A stretch of DNA of 64,000 nt, from contig JALHNO010000015.1 in NCBI GenBank assembly GCA_022843465.1, positions 100,356 through 164,355 of the forward strand, in the 5' to 3' direction. The first letter of the stretch is position 1; each line of letters starts with the position of its first letter. Position numbers and translations under genes: made by a program. The notes beneath the pieces were generated by a model. It was not told the DNA's origin, did no database searches, and saw only the letters and a list, made by a program, of their open reading frames with translations. The DNA comes from Pseudomonadota bacterium. GTDB lineage: Bacteria > Pseudomonadota > Gammaproteobacteria > Xanthomonadales > Ahniellaceae. Positions 59,446 through 64,000 of this stretch are shown here, one piece after another.

Positions 59446-62160
59446 ATGCCGAGACTACACCTGGGGATGTCCTGGTTGCTGAGCCTGTTGTTGGCTGCCG
59501 GCAGCACACCACCCGTCATTGCCAGCGGCGTCGCCGCCAACGGCTCGGTCGCCGATCTGGCCAAGGTTGCCAGCTACTCGATGGGGGCCGAGGTCAGTGG
59601 CACCTGGTACGACCCCAGTCAGAGCGGTCAGGGTTTCATCGTCGAGCACATCCTGATCAGCGGCAGCCCCTATCTGCTGGTGACCTGGTTCACCTACCTC
59701 GATGGCGATGCCCGCTGGCTGTTCGGCGTCGGACCGGTCACCGGCAATGAGGCGCGGATCGGCCTGTCGATCAGCTCCGGCGCCGATTTCCCGCCGCAGT
59801 TCGTCGCCAGCGAGGCCAGCATCCAGCCCTGGGGCGAACTGCTGCTGAGCTTCAGCGATGCCAGCCATGGCCAGGCCAGCTGGACCAGCAGCTATGCCGG
59901 ATTCAACAATGGCGCGATGCCGCTCAACCGCCTGACCACACCGGCGACCGCACTGGAGTCACCGACCAGTGGCATCGCCGGCTGTCATAGCGGTGCCTGG
60001 TACGACCCGGCGCAGAGTGGCCATGGTGTCTATGTCGAGGTGCTCGGCAGTGGCGCCAGCCGCCAGATGCTGGCGATCTGGTATGCCTATCTCGATGGCG
60101 CGCAGCGCTGGATGACGGCGACCGGACCGATCCAGGGCAATACCGCCACGCTGACCGCCACCATCACCCGCGGTGCCGATTTTCCGCCTGCCTTCAGCGC
60201 CACCGATGTGATCCGCGAGCCCTGGGGCACGATGACGTTCACCAGCATCGATGGCAACCGCGCAACCTGGCAGTGGAACAGCACGCTGCCCGGCTTCGGC
60301 AATGGCAGCATGAACCTGACCCGATTGACCGGACTCAGCGGCCGCGACTGCGCGCCCGCAGACGACGCCAAGGCGGCGCGCTTCCTGACCCAGGCCAGCT
60401 ATGGCCCGACCGCGGCCAGTGTTGCCGAGTTGCGCTCGCTCGGTTATGCCGGCTGGATTGCCGCCCAGAAGGCGTTGCCGATCACCCTGCAGCGACCGAC
60501 CATCGAACAGCAGATCGCCACCCAGGTACTGACCGATCCGCGCAACGCCCAGTTCTACAACGCCTATCGCGTCGAGCGCTGGTTCAACACTGCGGTTACC
60601 GCGCCCGATCAGCTCCGGCAACGAATGGCCTTCGCGTTGTCGCAGATCCTGGTGGTCTCGGACGTCGGCGCGTTGTCCAATCATCCGATCGGCGTTGCCG
60701 AGTACAACGACATCCTGTTGCGCCATGCGTTTGGCAATTTTCGCGATCTGCTGCGTGAGGTCACACTGAGTCCGGTGATGGCGGCCTACCTGACCAGCCT
60801 GCGCAATCAGAAGACCGACTGGACGCTCAGCGACAGCGGTGCCCTGGTACCGAGCCTGATCGCGCCCGACGAGAACTACGCCCGCGAAGTGATGCAGCTG
60901 TTCACGATCGGGTTGATCGAGCGCAATCGCGATTTCTCGCCCCTGCTGATCAATAACCAGACGGTGCCGACCTACACCCAGCCGACGGTCACCGATACCG
61001 CCAAGGTGCTCACCGGCTGGGCCTATGCCTGCAGCGGGCCGGCGACGGTCGGCACCATCAGCCTCAACCGCAATTGCGGCGGCTGCGTCGGCAACGCCTG
61101 CAATTTCTCCTCGACCCTGTTCTTCTCGACGCCGGCGCGCTATGCCGTGCCCGGCACCGTCACCGCGCTGGCGCATCCGGATTCGTACCGACCGATGGTC
61201 TGCTATCCGCGCTATGCCGACACCGGGCGATCGGCGACATCCAGCAACGGCTATGCGGTACTTCCGGCGCCCAATGACAGCAAGGAACTGGTCGCAGGCA
61301 TCAGCGTGCCACCGAGCCCGGTCGCCTGCCACGCCGGTACACCGGCCAGCGACCAGGCAAGCTGCCTGAACTATTGCAGCAACCAGATCGATACCCTGAT
61401 CGATGCACTCTTCCTGCATCCGAATGCCGGGCCGGTGCTGGCGCGCCAGCTGATCCAGCGGCTGACCACGAGCAATCCCTCGCCGAGCTATATCGAACGC
61501 GTCGCGAGAGTCTTCGAGGATGACGGCACCGGTGTGCGCGGCAATCTTGCCGCGGTCGCGGCGGCGATCCTGCTCGACCCCGAGGCCAGCAGCGCCGTGC
61601 CCGCCGGAGATTTCGGCAAGATCCGCGAACCGCTGTTGCGCCTGCTGGCGATCTGGCGCGCATTCGGCGTGCAGCCTGGTGGTGGCGTGTTCGGTCTCTT
61701 CAATCCCGAACGCGCCTATGCCCAGCGCCCGCTAGGCGCGGCGACTGTCTTCAACTTCTACGAGCCCGACTATCAACAGCCCGGTGAGATCGCCGATGCC
61801 GGGATGGTGGCACCGGAGTTCCAGATACTCGACGAATCGACCGCGATCACCACCTCGGACGATCTCTGGCGCCGCGTCTTCGCCGGTTACAGCACCGCCA
61901 ATGCGAGCACCACCACCTTCGCTACGCCGGCGCAGGGCGCCTACCTGCCACCGGCCGAGATCGACGCCCTGCCAGCCGATTCCGCCGGCATGGTCGAAGC
62001 CCTGAACCAGAAGCTGATGTTCGGAGCGATGAGCGCCACGATGAAATCCAAACTGGTGGCCCTGCTCGATGGCGCGATGGTGGGCGCCGACAAACGCCGC
62101 AAGGCGCTTGATCTGATCCACCTGATCGCAATCTCGCCCGAATTCGCGCTGCAACGCTGA
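59446..62160 (+). CDS. DUF1800 protein with two N-terminal G-x-WYDP domains
   Basis: The 904-residue product has a signal peptide (residues 1-27, ending near V-I-A-S), then two copies of a 110-residue domain (about 45-165 and 178-300): G-T-W-Y-D-P-S-Q-S-G-Q-G and G-A-W-Y-D-P-A-Q-S-G-H-G, each closing with a M-x-L-x-R-L-T. The DUF1800 region follows (about 305-904): A-A-R-F-L-T-Q-A-S-Y-G-P-T, R-M-A-F-A-L-S-Q-I-L-V-V-S, D-E-N-Y-A-R-E-V-M-Q-L-F-T-I-G and L-A-R-Q-L-I-Q-R-L. A cysteine-rich insert lies near residues 525-645. DUF1800 and DUF1501 proteins are commonly paired and their function is unknown. It is 10 bases from the DUF1501 start, so the two form an operon. Confidence 0.92.
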   Translation: MPRLHLGMSWLLSLLLAAGSTPPVIASGVAANGSVADLAKVASYSMGAEVSGTWYDPSQSGQGFIVEHILISGSPYLLVTWFTYLDGDARWLFGVGPVTGNEARIGLSISSGADFPPQFVASEASIQPWGELLLSFSDASHGQASWTSSYAGFNNGAMPLNRLTTPATALESPTSGIAGCHSGAWYDPAQSGHGVYVEVLGSGASRQMLAIWYAYLDGAQRWMTATGPIQGNTATLTATITRGADFPPAFSATDVIREPWGTMTFTSIDGNRATWQWNSTLPGFGNGSMNLTRLTGLSGRDCAPADDAKAARFLTQASYGPTAASVAELRSLGYAGWIAAQKALPITLQRPTIEQQIATQVLTDPRNAQFYNAYRVERWFNTAVTAPDQLRQRMAFALSQILVVSDVGALSNHPIGVAEYNDILLRHAFGNFRDLLREVTLSPVMAAYLTSLRNQKTDWTLSDSGALVPSLIAPDENYAREVMQLFTIGLIERNRDFSPLLINNQTVPTYTQPTVTDTAKVLTGWAYACSGPATVGTISLNRNCGGCVGNACNFSSTLFFSTPARYAVPGTVTALAHPDSYRPMVCYPRYADTGRSATSSNGYAVLPAPNDSKELVAGISVPPSPVACHAGTPASDQASCLNYCSNQIDTLIDALFLHPNAGPVLARQLIQRLTTSNPSPSYIERVARVFEDDGTGVRGNLAAVAAAILLDPEASSAVPAGDFGKIREPLLRLLAIWRAFGVQPGGGVFGLFNPERAYAQRPLGAATVFNFYEPDYQQPGEIADAGMVAPEFQILDESTAITTSDDLWRRVFAGYSTANASTTTFATPAQGAYLPPAEIDALPADSAGMVEALNQKLMFGAMSATMKSKLVALLDGAMVGADKRRKALDLIHLIAISPEFALQR

Positions 62161-62170
62161 GGAGCTCGCC

Positions 62171-63700
62171 ATGACCCATTCCCGTCAGTCCGATCGCCGC
62201 CAGTTCATCCGCCAGCTCGGTGGCAGTTTTGCGCTCGGCTCGGTTGCCAGCCTGCTGCCGCAGCTGATGCTGACCCCGCGTGCCGCCGCCGCCAGCAAGG
62301 GCACCGGCTACCGTGCCCTGGTCTGCGTCTATCTGGCCGGCGCCAATGATTCCTACAACTGGCTGGTGCCGCGCGATTCGGAGAGTTCCGGCAGCCGTTA
62401 CGACACCTATCGCGCCAGTCGCGGCGGCGTCTATTCGAGCGGCAATACCAGCGGGCTGGCGCTTGCCTTCAATGATCTGATGCCGATCGCACCCGCCGGC
62501 TCCAGCACCGCGTATGGCCTGCATCCCTCGAGCACGGATTTCACTGCGGTCAATGGCAGCAACAGTCAGCCGCACAGTGGCCTGCACACCCTGTTCAATC
62601 AGGGCAAGGCTGCCTTCGTCTGCAACTGCGGCCCGCTGGTGCAGCCGATCAGCAAGACCGAGTACGAGAACGGTGCACCGAGGCCGGCGCAACTGTTCTC
62701 GCATAACGATCAGGAACTGCAATGGCATCTGGGCATGGCAGCGCCGAATGATCCGATGTCGCGTTTCGGCTGGGGCGGTCGCGTTGCCAAGCTGACCGCA
62801 GGCGGTGCCCTGTCGAACGGGCTTTCGCCCACCCTGTCGCTGGCCGGTGCGTCGCGTTTCCTGATCGGCGACCAGATCATGCCGTATCAGCTGTCCAGCG
62901 GTGGCATCAACCTGATCGACAATTACACCGCCGGTGTCAGCGACAGCAATTTCTCGAGCCAGCGCCGTGCCCTGCTCAATGATCTGCTCGATGACAACTA
63001 CGACCATCCGTTTTCGCGCGAATACGCACGCGTGGTCAAGCGCTCGCTCGAAGTCGGTGAAAGTCTCTCCGGCCTGCTCGAAGCCAGTGATGGCAGTGGC
63101 AATGTCAGCGCCGTGTTTCCAGCAGGCAACACGCTGGCCGACCAGCTGAAGATGGTGGCGCGGATGATCAAGGTGAGCCGCGCCGCGTTCTCGGCGCAGC
63201 GCCAAGTCTACTACGTTCGGGTCGGCAGTTTCGATCTGCACTCCGGCATGTTCGTCGCCGGCGGCGCAGTCGCAAGTACCGGTCATGGCGAGTTGTTGAC
63301 CACGGTGAACGAGGCCTTGGGCGCGTTCTGGACTTCGCTCGGCGAAATCGGTGCGCAGGAGGAAGTGACCACCTTCACGATGAGCGATTTCGGCCGCACG
63401 CTCAGTGGCAATGGCAGCGGTTCCGATCATGCCTGGGGCGGCAACATGCTGGTGCTCGGCAATGCCGTGCGCGGCGGCCAGCTCTATGGCAAGTACCCCA
63501 ACCTGCTGATCAATGCCAACGACAACGCCGGCAGCGACTGGAGTTTCAGTCGCGGCCAGTACATCCCGACCACCTCGGTCGATCAGGTCGCCGCTACCCT
63601 GGCGCGCTGGATGGGTGTCACCGACAGCGCAGCGCTGGGCGCCATCTTCCCCCTGCTCGACAATTTCAGCAGCAGCGACCTCGGTTTCATGAACGCCTGA
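62171..63700 (+). CDS. DUF1501 protein with Tat signal
   Basis: The ATG at 62171 follows GGAG at 62161. The 509-residue product starts with a twin-arginine signal (S-D-R-R-Q-F-I-R-Q-L-G-G) and a hydrophobic core up to A-A-A-A. The DUF1501 core reads A-L-V-C-V-Y-L-A-G-A-N-D-S-Y-N-W, F-V-C-N-C-G-P-L and T-M-S-D-F-G-R-T-L-S-G-N-G-S-G-S-D-H-A-W-G-G. Members belong to the sulfatase/alkaline-phosphatase-like fold and many are exported by Tat, implying cofactor or metal loading in the cytoplasm. It pairs with the DUF1800 gene just upstream. The REP array begins 11 bases after the stop. Confidence 0.93.
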   Translation: MTHSRQSDRRQFIRQLGGSFALGSVASLLPQLMLTPRAAAASKGTGYRALVCVYLAGANDSYNWLVPRDSESSGSRYDTYRASRGGVYSSGNTSGLALAFNDLMPIAPAGSSTAYGLHPSSTDFTAVNGSNSQPHSGLHTLFNQGKAAFVCNCGPLVQPISKTEYENGAPRPAQLFSHNDQELQWHLGMAAPNDPMSRFGWGGRVAKLTAGGALSNGLSPTLSLAGASRFLIGDQIMPYQLSSGGINLIDNYTAGVSDSNFSSQRRALLNDLLDDNYDHPFSREYARVVKRSLEVGESLSGLLEASDGSGNVSAVFPAGNTLADQLKMVARMIKVSRAAFSAQRQVYYVRVGSFDLHSGMFVAGGAVASTGHGELLTTVNEALGAFWTSLGEIGAQEEVTTFTMSDFGRTLSGNGSGSDHAWGGNMLVLGNAVRGGQLYGKYPNLLINANDNAGSDWSFSRGQYIPTTSVDQVAATLARWMGVTDSAALGAIFPLLDNFSSSDLGFMNA

Positions 63701-63710
63701 GGCGGGTACT

Positions 63711-64000
63711 TGCAGGGTATCTCGGCGAGCTGCCACGCACTCTTGTAGGGCGTCTCTGTTAGATGCCAGGCTCTCTGTAGGGCATCTCTGTGAGATGCCA
63801 TTTCGATGGCACGGGAACATCAAGCCGGCAAGTCACAGACTTGCCCTACAGGAAAGCGCCCTTCTGTACGGCATCTCTGTGAGATGCCAGGCTCTCTGTA
63901 GGGCATCTCTGTGAGATGCCATTTCGATGGCACGGGAACATCAAGCCGGCAAGTCACAGACTTGCCCTACAGGAAAGCGCCCTTCTGTACGGCATCTCTG
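63711..64000 (+). repeat. Tandem REP/BIME-like array, 121-bp period, runs off the window
   Basis: Eight palindromic units are seen. Forward units TGTAGGGCATCTC-TGT-GAGATGCC (and variants TGTACGG..., TGCAGGG...) lie at 63711-63734, 63744-63767, 63776-63799, 63865-63888, 63897-63920 and 63986-64000 (cut). Reverse units related to TGTAGGGCAAGT-CTGTG-ACTTGCC lie at 63827-63850 and 63948-63971. The block from 63776 repeats at 63897 with an exact 121-base shift for each unit, so a three-palindrome cassette is tandemly duplicated, at least one complete period plus part of a second. The GTAG foot and mixed orientations match BIMEs of REP/SMAG type. No gene is present. Confidence 0.85.

Noticed and set aside
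63711..64000. CRISPR array
   Set aside because: The repeats are short palindromes with GTAG feet, in both orientations and spaced unevenly; there is no fixed repeat/unique spacer pattern and no cas gene.

Overview
The window is a GC-rich, gene-dense chromosomal segment. Its gene content (secB next to gpsA and a YibN-like rhodanese protein, priA, a ubiquinone-type ubiA, a glutathione-type glyoxalase) and the style of its secreted proteins suggest a gammaproteobacterium of the Xanthomonadales/Lysobacterales group, possibly near Rhodanobacteraceae. That assignment is an inference from gene content. No rRNA, tRNA, integrase or transposase was recognised.

Layout. (a) 1-14.4 kb, plus strand: a very large CarboxypepD_reg/CnaB-repeat surface protein cut by the left edge, a thioredoxin-fold exported protein, then a 1452-residue secreted protein whose last part looks like a PD-(D/E)xK nuclease toxin. 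It is followed by a candidate immunity gene, an exported ankyrin protein and a vanadium haloperoxidase-like enzyme, in a tightly packed array. (b) 14.4-22.8 kb: assorted genes, including a membrane protein, a lipoprotein, glyoxalase, a GH44 glycanase, a Zn protease, a YkgJ-type protein, a sigma factor, a VOC protein and an MBL hydrolase. (c) 22.9-39.05 kb, all minus strand: a MoxR/DUF58/DUF4350/DUF4129/SpoIIM/RDD operon, a second RDD protein, gpsA, secB, a rhodanese, a TPR histidine kinase, a SulP transporter, and an operon of ECF sigma factor, anti-sigma-like protein, small acidic protein and DUF3106. (d) 39.05-39.5 kb: an AT-richer gap with two perfect DnaA boxes in inverted orientation, directly upstream of priA. 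(e) 39.5-51 kb: priA, a secreted serine protease, a palindromic intergenic element, a YihG-like acyltransferase, an MFS transporter, ubiA, an FHA-GGDEF protein, and an SPFH/NAD-kinase-like pair. (f) 51-63.7 kb: mostly secreted proteins (DUF11, beta-helix, subtilase, cupredoxin, DUF1800, DUF1501), with a striking cysteine desulfurase - persulfide dioxygenase - rhodanese triple fusion among them. The right edge is a tandem array of GTAG-type (REP/SMAG-like) palindromes with a 121-bp period.

Connections. Four exported proteins end in a near-identical short tail, F-(A/G)-N-G-F-E, encoded with different synonymous codons, and a variant sits just after the signal peptide of the toxin-like protein. 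This looks like a lineage-specific sorting or processing tag. A roughly 110-residue domain (signature G-x-W-Y-D-P-x-Q-S-G) occurs three times in the adjacent cupredoxin and DUF1800 genes. The best candidates for undescribed biology are the C-terminal tag, the triple sulfur-enzyme fusion, the toxin/immunity array, and the DnaA-box region before priA.
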